The position numbers were made by a program, and so were the translations under genes. DNA of 15,051 bases from Caryophanales bacterium UBA2753 (GTDB taxonomy: Bacteria; Bacillota_I; Bacilli_A; RFN20; CAG-826). This document shows positions 7,439 to 14,348 of the stretch, in pieces. Location of the stretch: positions 1-15,051 of the forward strand of contig DEJH01000014.1 in the NCBI GenBank assembly GCA_002353275.1, read 5' to 3'. Within the stretch, counting starts at the first letter, position 1. Every line of letters starts with the position of its first letter. The notes below the pieces were generated by a model. That model was not told the DNA's origin. It was given only the letters and a program-made list of their open reading frames with translations, and searched no databases.

Positions 7439-8500
7439 TTAATGTTTCTTCTTTTTAATAATTAATAGAGTTGATAACAAAATAACGGATGCTGTTGTAG
7501 CAATAATAATAACGGGAACGAAAGATTTGTTTTCGTCTTTCATTCCAAAAAATCCCATTAAATTTGAGTAGACAATTCCTCTATTTAAGAAGTCGCCTTT
7601 ATTATATTTTGCGGCAATTAAATCATATCTTGCCATTGCTTGTTCGATGACTGATTCACTTGTTTTGTCTGCATTAGATGTTTCTAATATCTCTAAGGCT
7701 TCTTTTGACATTGTTTTAATTCGTGTAGTAAAGACATCCCAAATGTCATTAGTGATATTATTAATTCCATCACAAGTCATTTCCCTTAAAAACGCTTCTG
7801 AAAAGAAAGTTGCCTGTTGAGTTGATGAGGCAGTCGCTAATTCATATTCAAAGCTATCAGCTTCGATATATAATGGTAGACGTGAATTATTAGAAGAATT
7901 ATCTAGGTCTTTAAAAACAACCGCGTTTATTGTTTCATCATCATTGTCGCTAAAAGACACTGTGAGGTCACCTTTTTTATAATTTTCGCCGATCACAGTT
8001 TGGTATGGCTCTCCTGAAGCATCTCTATTTTTATATAAAGATAAACTACGAGTGTCTCCAACGTTACTTGAATCGTAATCTAGTCTCCAACTAATGGATT
8101 TTATATATTTTGAATAGTCATGTAATTCAAATCTTGTATTAGAATTTATTGAAGCAATTTTATAGTCGGTATCTCTAAAACTAATTCCTCCATTTTTTTT
8201 AATAGCATTAAATTCTAATGAATAATTCGCATTATCATCTAATAAATCTAAGGATGTGATTATGCGTTCAGAACAAGGGACATTAGGCAAACCAGTCCAT
8301 GAAGTAGACCAAGTAGATGTCCAATCTTTTGCATAATTAGCGGCGTTATTAGTTAAATCAACTACATTAGAGATATTATTTTCTTCCGCATAAACAGGTT
8401 TTACTATTTTGCTTTTTCCATTACTAACAGCGATAAGAAAGGCAACCAAAATAGTTAAAGTTGATGTAGTTATAGATGTGAATAGTGCTTTCTTTTTCAT
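7439..8500 (-). CDS. Membrane-anchored surface protein with RYD-type C-terminal module
   Basis: This 353-residue protein has a signal peptide (hydrophobic about 10-26, likely cleavage after VYA at 38). Residues about 45-225 form a beta-rich domain of unknown family (KYIKSISWRLDYDS ... LPLYIEADSFEYELA), possibly a binding domain. Residues about 230-308 form a helical module with FFSEAFLREMTC, IWDVF, ARYDLIAAKY and DFLNRG, then a membrane helix (about 327-347) and the tail KKKKH. The order W, RYD, DF-R, membrane helix, basic tail is the same as in the 716-residue protein at 729-2879. No sortase motif or catalytic residues are seen. It is third in the operon, 24 bases after the GH5 stop, with AGAGGT six bases before the ATG. 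Inferred role: surface-exposed partner of the two enzymes. No known name. Confidence 0.72.
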   Translation of the reverse strand: MKKKALFTSITTSTLTILVAFLIAVSNGKSKIVKPVYAEENNISNVVDLTNNAANYAKDWTSTWSTSWTGLPNVPCSERIITSLDLLDDNANYSLEFNAIKKNGGISFRDTDYKIASINSNTRFELHDYSKYIKSISWRLDYDSSNVGDTRSLSLYKNRDASGEPYQTVIGENYKKGDLTVSFSDNDDETINAVVFKDLDNSSNNSRLPLYIEADSFEYELATASSTQQATFFSEAFLREMTCDGINNITNDIWDVFTTRIKTMSKEALEILETSNADKTSESVIEQAMARYDLIAAKYNKGDFLNRGIVYSNLMGFFGMKDENKSFVPVIIIATTASVILLSTLLIIKKKKH

Positions 8501-8524
8501 GTAATGACCTCTAAAAAATATATG

Positions 8525-10939
8525 TTATTGCAAATTAATCGATAAATCTTTGATTCCAAAATTAATGGATGAATATGTGCTTGGGATAGATGATAAACTA
8601 AATGTAAATCTTGTCTCTCCATAGGTTACTTCGTTAGAGTTGAAATAAATCGTTTCAATGTGCCACTGACCATCACCATTTAGATTGATGTTATTTCCCA
8701 CGGATTTATTTGTGTTGTCATTATAAATTAGACTTAATCCGTTAGGGCCACTAATTTGGTAGGCAAAACTGATTTTATAATTTTTATTTTCCAATAATAC
8801 AGGAAGAGTGAAATTTACTTGTGTTTCATAATTATTATTTTTTCCTTTTCCTGGGGCATTACAGTGCCATTCTCCGTTATTTATAGTTATATATTGATTA
8901 TCGATTGGACCCCAGGAATTATCTGCATCACAAGTTGAAGTTGGTCTAACACCATAATTAGATAGATATATATTTGTATTACCTGTTATTTTGGTTGTTA
9001 TATCAAAAATAGTGGAGCACTTAGCATCTGAAAATAAATTGTCATAGCCATATCCCCAAGGGAGGTTAGGACCAATAACTGTTCTATTCTCATTAACTTT
9101 TTCTGAATCTAATAAAAAGTCTCCAACATAATAATTAACATCATATATATTTCCAGGTTTAATCCAATAAGAATTAATCTGGGCATTTAATTCTGGATAT
9201 TTATTTGTTTCTTGCTCGCGATTAAATAGGGCAAAAGCTTCACCATCTAGATTGCCATTGTCCCAATAAAAAGATGAGATATGCCTTAGATATGTTTGTT
9301 CAACAAAATAATTAGCGTGATTAAGTCTATCTTGGTAATTATTATTGTTTGCAACACTTCCCCATTCTCCAACAATAACTCCGATTCCTTTTGATATGTA
9401 ATTTGCATATAATCCATCAAGAAGCCACTTGATATGTGAGGTGTCTTCTTCTTTACTAGGATCAAAGCCTCCAGTTCCGTGAAAGGCAAACTCTGTTGGG
9501 CTATATATATGAGTAGAAACGATTAATCTATTACTAGGGTCAATAGGCAAATTAAATTTTGAAGCATTAGAGTAGATAATTATATAGGCTGAGTCTGCAT
9601 ATGATTTAACAATCAAAAATCTTTTTTGCTCTGTTAGTAAAGTGTTTGCCCTAATAGTATCTACAAATGTCTGATTTAAAATAGCAATGCAATTATTAAC
9701 TTCTTCGGTATTTAATTCTGTGTTAAATGAATCAGCATTTTTAGTTAATCTCGGTTCGTTAAATCCTTCATAGACTAAGTTAGTGTCATAACTACCAAAA
9801 ACATCTGAAATTTGTCCCCAGACTGATTTGATAAATTTTTTTGAATTCTCTAAATGCGCATTATCGGGATAAATAAAAGAAGGATCAATATCGTGATGTG
9901 TATTTAATATAACCTTAAAACCTAAACCAAGTGCTTGATCTACGACAGTTTTTACTCTATTAATCCAAGACTCTGAAATCTTGAAATTATTATTTATTGT
10001 GACATGTTGATGCCATGAAACTGGAATGCGAATAGATGTATATCCTGCTTCTCTAACTTTCCTTAGTAAAGTAGAGGTAATGCGAGGATTGCCATAACAG
10101 ATTTCAGTATCCATTTCTGGAATGTTCTTACTAATTGTACCTGCTAAGTCAATATAGGATTCCTCAACATTCACTGAATCATGATGAGCATCAAGAGAAT
10201 TTCCGAGATTCCATCCACATTCTAGTGATTGTGCAAATCTAGTAGAAGCAGTGGAGTAATAAGGATAACTAACATTACCTATCCATTCAACGTAATCTTC
10301 ATCTATTTCTTCTTTTACTTTAATAGTGCAGCTATCTGTTTTATCACCATCTTCACTAGTTACTGTGATAGTGGATGTGCCGCTAGCTAACGCATTTACT
10401 AATCCATCATTAGATACGCTCACGTATTCATTTCCACTTGTGATCGACCAATTAAGTTTCTTATTGGTTGCATTAATAGGCGTAATACTAACTTCTAACT
10501 GGACATTATCACCAACATCTAATTCGTATTCTTTTTTACTAAGAGAAACACTTTCTACATGTATGTCTTTGTCAATTTTTTCATTCTTGACCTTAATTTT
10601 GCAGTCAGCGGTTTTATTACCATCAACAGTCTTAACTGTTACTACTGAATTACCTTCTTTAATTGCTTCTACTAGACCATCATTAGATACGCTTACATAT
10701 TCATTTCCACTTGTGATAGACCAGTTAACTTCTTTATCGGAAGCGTTATTTGGATAAACTGTAGATATTAGCTGTATAGATTCCCCTATGTTAAGTTCGT
10801 AAGCTGTGTAATTTAAATGCACTGCTTGAACAGGAATGATTTGAGGCTTATCTTTTTCTGAGTCTCCATTTGAAAAAGAACAACTTGTTAGCGAAATTAT
10901 TGTAAATAAGAGAAATAATTTAGTTTTGTTCCTTTTCAT
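8525..10939 (-). CDS. Lipoprotein GH5 endoglucanase-like enzyme with two BIG2 domains
   Basis: I start at the ATG at 10939 (804 residues), which gives a normal lipoprotein signal, MKRNKTK then LTSC with lipid Cys20. An in-frame ATG at 10957 would add six residues; neither start has a clear ribosome site. Two BIG2 Ig-like domains (about 35-118 and 126-209) form a stalk. The GH5 domain (about 219-584) shows GWNLGN, YGNPRITSTLLRKVREAGYTSIRIPVSW, LNTHHD (His348-His349), acid/base Glu395 in GFNEPR, STHIYSP and nucleophile Glu525 in GVIVGEWGS. This motif set resembles subfamily GH5_4 (endoglucanase/xyloglucanase), but the assignment is by eye. Residues about 635-804 form a beta-rich domain with many Trp, Tyr and Asn residues, likely a carbohydrate-binding module. 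It should act outside the cell, tethered by lipid. It is the second gene of the operon, after the esterase. Confidence 0.9.
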   Translation of the reverse strand: MKRNKTKLFLLFTIISLTSCSFSNGDSEKDKPQIIPVQAVHLNYTAYELNIGESIQLISTVYPNNASDKEVNWSITSGNEYVSVSNDGLVEAIKEGNSVVTVKTVDGNKTADCKIKVKNEKIDKDIHVESVSLSKKEYELDVGDNVQLEVSITPINATNKKLNWSITSGNEYVSVSNDGLVNALASGTSTITVTSEDGDKTDSCTIKVKEEIDEDYVEWIGNVSYPYYSTASTRFAQSLECGWNLGNSLDAHHDSVNVEESYIDLAGTISKNIPEMDTEICYGNPRITSTLLRKVREAGYTSIRIPVSWHQHVTINNNFKISESWINRVKTVVDQALGLGFKVILNTHHDIDPSFIYPDNAHLENSKKFIKSVWGQISDVFGSYDTNLVYEGFNEPRLTKNADSFNTELNTEEVNNCIAILNQTFVDTIRANTLLTEQKRFLIVKSYADSAYIIIYSNASKFNLPIDPSNRLIVSTHIYSPTEFAFHGTGGFDPSKEEDTSHIKWLLDGLYANYISKGIGVIVGEWGSVANNNNYQDRLNHANYFVEQTYLRHISSFYWDNGNLDGEAFALFNREQETNKYPELNAQINSYWIKPGNIYDVNYYVGDFLLDSEKVNENRTVIGPNLPWGYGYDNLFSDAKCSTIFDITTKITGNTNIYLSNYGVRPTSTCDADNSWGPIDNQYITINNGEWHCNAPGKGKNNNYETQVNFTLPVLLENKNYKISFAYQISGPNGLSLIYNDNTNKSVGNNINLNGDGQWHIETIYFNSNEVTYGETRFTFSLSSIPSTYSSINFGIKDLSINLQ
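10404..10453 (-). repeat. BIG2 DNA repeat, copy A
   Basis: This 50-base stretch inside the second BIG2 domain of the GH5 gene matches 10677-10726 in 46 of 50 positions. It encodes the shared WSITSGNEYVSVSNDGLV segment. The DNA-level identity suggests recent duplication or gene conversion within the gene. Confidence 0.8.
10677..10726 (-). repeat. BIG2 DNA repeat, copy B
   Basis: This is the partner of 10404-10453, in the first BIG2 domain of the same gene, differing at four bases. The flanking parts of the two domains have diverged much more, so the identity is local to this segment. Confidence 0.8.
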
Positions 10940-10954
10940 ATAGATGCTCAATAA

Positions 10955-10992
10955 CATAAGATTACCCAGCCGGGATACTAGGTAATCTTATG
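10955..10992 (-). other. Perfect 12-bp stem-loop between esterase and GH5 genes
   Basis: CATAAGATTACC (10955-10966) and GGTAATCTTATG (10981-10992) pair perfectly around a 14-base loop. On the minus strand no T run follows, so it is not a standard terminator. An intercistronic RNA hairpin that stabilises the upstream message or sets the relative output of the two genes is more likely. The upstream candidate ATG of the GH5 gene (10957) lies inside the stem, while the preferred ATG (10939) lies 15 bases beyond it. Confidence 0.7.
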
Positions 10993-11011
10993 TGATAAAT
11001 GTTTTATTGGT

Positions 11012-13777
11012 TTAATCAGCGACTGCGATTCCAATTAATTGACCAGTTCCTGTTAAGGATACCGAGATGTTGCAACTTGCTGCGGTATTTTCAGTTAACA
11101 CCACAATAACACAAACGTTGCCCCATCCTAATTGACCTTTGCTATCTTTTGGTAATTGTCTACTACTTGAAGCGGTATGTCCGCCTGTAACATTGACTTC
11201 AATGGTGCCATTAGAGCCATCGTATTGATTGGCACAATATAAGACAAACACTGCTTTTGCACTAGCGGTCATTGATAATGTTCCAGTTCCACCATTAAGT
11301 TTCCAGCCACCTTGACCTGAAATTTGATCAGATTTAAGTGTTGGAGCAACATATGTTTGTGAATTTGTATCAAAACCTGTAACGGTGATATTTGAATCTC
11401 CTCTTTGATATAGCTTCATAGAAGCATATCGATCTGAATATTCTACTGAAGGTAGACTTGCTTCACTATCTTCTGCTCTTTCGGCAATGGTTTTAATACC
11501 ATAGCCAATTAATTTAGCATATAATTTATGGCCGTTAATTGATGGGTGTAAATTATCGTTTGAGCAGAAACAATCTTGTCCACCGTTGTTATTAAAGATT
11601 AGAGATTTGAATTGATTTAATCCTTTATGAATGGAAATAGCTGGTAAACCATATTTGACTGCTAATTGGGTCATATAATTTTCAACAGCGCCACCTGAAT
11701 AACTTGTCCAGCTCATCGCTAAGATTACTGCAGGTTTACTAGAATGATTTAACGCCATGCGAATCATTGATTCATAAGTTTCTTTATCTAACGCTGTTTC
11801 TCCATTGTTGACGGCAAATTCGATAAAGACCATGCATGGATTATGAGATAAGACATCTTTATCAAAACGAGCAACACCTAAATCAGAGCCTGTTCCAGAC
11901 ATACCAGCGTTTAAATATTTAACATTATTACCAGTTCCATATTTTCCAGATATATACTTGTAAGACCAATATGCCCAAGAGGCACTATATGCTTGACCTG
12001 GTAAATCGGTAATTTTATCACTAGCAGAAGGCATATTGTCTCCTTCAGTGATTGATCCGCCAATATAAGCGATTCTAGTTTGTTCTCCGCTTCCCATTAA
12101 GGTAACAGCCTTTTTTAAAAGATAATTATTACCTTGGCTAACAATACAATTGCCCATAGCAATCTTAATATTGTCCATTGTAAGTTTTTCTTCTAATGGA
12201 GATTGAGTTTCAGATAAGAAAGTATCATCTAAATCAATGACTGGTGAAGGACCAGCACTACCTGATAAGTGATAGAATGTTGCGCTATTAACTGTAATAT
12301 CACTGGCAGGAGCCCAGTTACATACTAGTTTAATATAACCTGTAGGATCTACTGCAGAATAGTTTGGTAAATAGACTCTAATATCTGCTACTGTTTTTTC
12401 TCCTGCTCCAGGAGTCATTTTCTTTCCAATATTAACAGAGTTATTTGGAACGTTTGGTAAAACTAAACCTTCGGCATAAACTCCTTCTACCCAGACAACG
12501 CCTCCTGTGTAGGATTCAGAAGCTGTATAAGAAAGATTTAAATCAAAATGAGAGAAAGGATTAGTTCCTACTTTGTTTAAAGGAATTTTTACTTCTCCTG
12601 CTGAAGAAGTGTTAGTAATTAATTTTGCACCAATATCAACTTTCTTTGATTCAAAAGAATATCCTTCTGAGTGATAGAAGTTAATTGTTTCTAATTTTGC
12701 GACAAATGATGATTTTGCAGCATATGTGAACAAAATATAAAATTGATCATATTCTGTTAAAGTTGTATTAATATCGAACCATAAATGAAGTTTTCCTTTG
12801 GAGTAAGCTCCTGATGGTGTGGCATCTGCTGGGTCATATTGCCAGAAACCGGATGCATCTCCCCATTGTTCTTGGATAGATAAAATACTGTCATATCCAA
12901 CTCCAAACTCACCACCATAATATTGTTTTGATTCATCTTGTCCACCAAAATTCATATCAAGAACTAATTCCATTTGGAAAATATCAGCAAATTTTGGATC
13001 TAAATCACTAAATAATTGTCTATATTCATTAGATTCATTATTAGATGTAGCGGGATTATATGTGAAAGTGAATTGGAAGGCAGGGCTTACAGATTTTTTA
13101 TCCTTTGGGGTAGTAACAGAAGGGACAACAGGTGTATCTCCTCCGCCTCCACTTTCAGTTACGGTAACAGAACAAGAAGCTTGCTTATTTCCATCAACAG
13201 AGCTAGCAGTAATAGTAGCCTTACCAGCATTTAAACCAGTCACTAATCCAGTACTACTTACACTAACATTTGAACTGCCTGAAGTTACAGACCAGTTAAC
13301 TTGTTTATTTGTAGCATTGCTTGGTAAAACAGTTGCAGTTAATTGGAAATTTTGACCGACTTCAATTTCTTTAGAGGTATAGTTCAAAGTAACTGATTCT
13401 ACGTGAACTATTTCTCCTCCGCCTCCGCTATTTTTAACTGTGAGATTACAAATGGCTTGTTTGTTTCCATCGATAGTGGTGGCAGTTACAGTTGCACTTC
13501 CTGCTTCTAAACCAGATACTAAACCTGTGCTATCAACACTGGCATATTTTCCGCCAGATGTAACTGACCATGCAACTTCTTTCATTGTGGCGTTACTTGG
13601 GTAAACTGTCGCAACAAGTTGAACAGTTTTTCCAACCTCCAATTCATAAGATGTGTAGTTCAAACTAATAGCCTGAACAGGAATTGTTCCTCCACCTTGA
13701 GAATTGTTAGAACCACAAGAAGCCAAGCTTAAACCCATTGCGGCTCCTAAAATTAGCATTGCTGTAAATTTTTTCAT
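11012..13777 (-). CDS. Lipoprotein SGNH-family carbohydrate esterase with two BIG2 domains
   Basis: This 921-residue lipoprotein has the lipobox LASC with Cys21. The ATG is supported by AAAGGAGA about ten bases upstream. Two BIG2 domains (about 32-116 and 124-207) are separated by Gly-rich linkers. Residues about 218-370 and 372-506 look like two related beta-sandwich domains, each ending in a similar strand (ETINFYHS, NSATFYHLS). The SGNH hydrolase domain (about 565-770) has all blocks: Ser575 in GGSITEG, AGMSGTGSDLG (about 624-634), FAVNN (654-658), and Asp741/His744 in DNLHPSINGH. A C-terminal beta domain (about 785-921) may bind sugar. Known for such enzymes: removal of acetyl or similar esters from plant polysaccharides; the exact CE family is not decided here. 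It should act outside the cell, lipid-anchored. It is the first gene of the operon, under the operator at 13816-13829. Confidence 0.88.
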   Translation of the reverse strand: MKKFTAMLILGAAMGLSLASCGSNNSQGGGTIPVQAISLNYTSYELEVGKTVQLVATVYPSNATMKEVAWSVTSGGKYASVDSTGLVSGLEAGSATVTATTIDGNKQAICNLTVKNSGGGGEIVHVESVTLNYTSKEIEVGQNFQLTATVLPSNATNKQVNWSVTSGSSNVSVSSTGLVTGLNAGKATITASSVDGNKQASCSVTVTESGGGGDTPVVPSVTTPKDKKSVSPAFQFTFTYNPATSNNESNEYRQLFSDLDPKFADIFQMELVLDMNFGGQDESKQYYGGEFGVGYDSILSIQEQWGDASGFWQYDPADATPSGAYSKGKLHLWFDINTTLTEYDQFYILFTYAAKSSFVAKLETINFYHSEGYSFESKKVDIGAKLITNTSSAGEVKIPLNKVGTNPFSHFDLNLSYTASESYTGGVVWVEGVYAEGLVLPNVPNNSVNIGKKMTPGAGEKTVADIRVYLPNYSAVDPTGYIKLVCNWAPASDITVNSATFYHLSGSAGPSPVIDLDDTFLSETQSPLEEKLTMDNIKIAMGNCIVSQGNNYLLKKAVTLMGSGEQTRIAYIGGSITEGDNMPSASDKITDLPGQAYSASWAYWSYKYISGKYGTGNNVKYLNAGMSGTGSDLGVARFDKDVLSHNPCMVFIEFAVNNGETALDKETYESMIRMALNHSSKPAVILAMSWTSYSGGAVENYMTQLAVKYGLPAISIHKGLNQFKSLIFNNNGGQDCFCSNDNLHPSINGHKLYAKLIGYGIKTIAERAEDSEASLPSVEYSDRYASMKLYQRGDSNITVTGFDTNSQTYVAPTLKSDQISGQGGWKLNGGTGTLSMTASAKAVFVLYCANQYDGSNGTIEVNVTGGHTASSSRQLPKDSKGQLGWGNVCVIVVLTENTAASCNISVSLTGTGQLIGIAVAD

Positions 13778-13815
13778 ACGGCTAATCTCCTTTAAGAAAA
13801 CATTTAACAGAGTAA

Positions 13816-13829
13816 GGTAAGCGCTTACC
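13816..13829 (-). promoter_or_regulatory. LacI-type operator GGTAAGCGCTTACC (perfect palindrome)
   Basis: A perfect 14-bp palindrome with a central CG, about 24-37 bases downstream of the predicted transcription start and before the ribosome site of the esterase operon. It is the same site, with one base different, as 687-700. The shared sequence and shared position (downstream of the start of transcription) indicate one repressor for both units. Confidence 0.8.
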
Positions 13830-13859
13830 CTCTTTAAAAAAAATAAATTATTTACCTTT

Positions 13860-13888
13860 ATTGTATTTTGAGAATTTCTTTAAGTCAA
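13860..13888 (-). promoter_or_regulatory. Promoter of the esterase-GH5-surface protein operon
   Basis: On the minus strand TTGACT (complement of 13883-13888), 17 bases, then TACAAT (complement of 13860-13865). Each box is one base from consensus. Transcription should start near 13853. The leader is about 75 nt and contains the operator. The rest of 13889-14010 is AT-rich with nothing else recognisable. Confidence 0.75.
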
Positions 13889-14024
13889 GTATACAGATTT
13901 TGAAAATAGGCGAAATGTTATTTTTTAAGAAACTGATATAACTTCAAGAATTAACATTTTAATCTAAAAACGACAAATAGTTATTGCTTATTATTGTTTA
14001 TTTTTATAAACTTATTAGGCAGTT

Positions 14025-14100
14025 GGGTCCTTAGCTCATCTGGGAGAGCGCTTCCATGGCATGGAAGAGGTGGCCGGTTCGAGCCCGGTAGGATCCACCA
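14025..14100 (+). tRNA. tRNA-Ala (anticodon GGC)
   Basis: A 76-base cloverleaf: acceptor GGGTCCT/AGGATCC (one G-T pair), D-arm GCTC/GAGC, anticodon stem CTTCC/GGAAG with loop ATGGCAT giving anticodon GGC at 14058-14060, T-arm GCCGG/CCGGT with loop TTCGAGC, discriminator A and an encoded CCA. It reads GCC and, by wobble, GCU alanine codons. A possible -10 TATAAA (14005-14010) precedes it, but no good -35 is seen. No copy of its 3' end is found elsewhere in the window, so there is no evidence here that it is an att site. Confidence 0.95.
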
Positions 14101-14108
14101 TAAATGCA

Positions 14109-14153
14109 CTCTACCCTAGCCCTTAGCAACAAGGATTTAGGGAAAAAATAGAG
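14109..14153 (+). other. Imperfect hairpin just downstream of the tRNA
   Basis: Nested short stems CTCTA/TAGAG, CCCTA/TAGGG and CCTT/AAGG close a 6-base loop, with an A6 bulge and a small internal loop. It lies nine bases after the tRNA and before the terminator at 14201, so it would be part of the tRNA 3' trailer or a small RNA cut from it. I do not recognise it as a known RNA family. Confidence 0.4.
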
Positions 14154-14200
14154 AAAATGGACTTAAATAGTGCTAAAACACTAAAACAAGCCATGAAATG

Positions 14201-14222
14201 TCCTGAGAAATCAGGATTTTTT
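14201..14222 (+). terminator. Rho-independent terminator of the tRNA transcript
   Basis: TCCTGA (14201-14206), loop GAAA, TCAGGA (14211-14216), then six T. The compact stem with a stable GAAA tetraloop and a clean T run ends transcription from the tRNA before the RNA/DUF3800 unit. Confidence 0.85.
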
Positions 14223-14231
14223 CTTTTTTGG

Positions 14232-14261
14232 TTTGCACGTAATAAATGATTATGTAATAAT
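14232..14261 (+). promoter_or_regulatory. Promoter of the structured RNA/DUF3800 unit
   Basis: The -35 can be read as TTTGCA (14232-14237) or TTGCAC (14233-14238). The -10 is TAATAA/AATAAT at 14255-14261, with a spacer of 16-17 bases and a TG (14253-14254) that would make it an extended -10. Transcription should begin near 14268. Because a terminator lies just upstream, the RNA and DUF3800 gene appear to be their own transcription unit. Confidence 0.55.
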
Positions 14262-14267
14262 AAAGTT

Positions 14268-14340
14268 GTCATAGGGAAACCTGTTGATGGGACGCCGAAA
14301 GGGGTCCACCCACGGCGAGAGATAGTCTCGCTTTTCTTTA
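14268..14340 (+). ncRNA. Structured RNA upstream of DUF3800 gene (DUF3800-motif or antitoxin-like RNA candidate)
   Basis: This short GC-rich stretch in AT-rich surroundings folds into three consecutive hairpins. Hairpin 1 is ATAGG-GAAA-CCTGT (14271-14284). Hairpin 2 is TGGGAC.CC-GAAA-GG.GTCCA (14288-14308, one bulge, one G-G mismatch). Hairpin 3 is GCGAGA/TCTCGC (14315-14331), followed by a T-rich tract. The first two share a GAAA tetraloop. An alternative pairing CGCCG (14293-14297) with CGGCG (14313-14317) would break hairpin 2 and the base of hairpin 3. The RNA ends eight bases before the DUF3800 ATG. Conserved RNA motifs upstream of DUF3800 genes have been reported from comparative genomics (the DUF3800 RNA motifs). 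I have not matched this one to a specific consensus. Its role may be antitoxin RNA or cis-attenuator. Confidence 0.6.
14315..14340 (+). terminator. Terminator between the structured RNA and DUF3800
   Basis: Stem GCGAGA (14315-14320) with TCTCGC (14326-14331), a 5-base loop, then TTTTCTTTA (14332-14340). It sits directly before the DUF3800 start codon, so only read-through transcripts would carry the protein-coding part. Confidence 0.75.
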
Positions 14341-14348
14341 TCTAAACC

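Noticed and set aside
10326..13355. Plus-strand ORFs opposite the BIG2-coding regions
   Set aside because: They are antisense shadows of the repeats, with similar low-complexity Ser/Thr/Leu-rich text in both places, and lack ribosome sites.
14157..14249. A 30-codon ORF between the tRNA and the structured RNA
   Set aside because: It runs through the terminator hairpin and into the next promoter, has no ribosome site and resembles no protein; it is probably chance.
14288..14317. H-type pseudoknot in the structured RNA (TGGG with CCCA plus CGCCG with CGGCG)
   Set aside because: The two stems would need a zero-length loop across one of them, which is not sterically reasonable; they are better read as alternatives.
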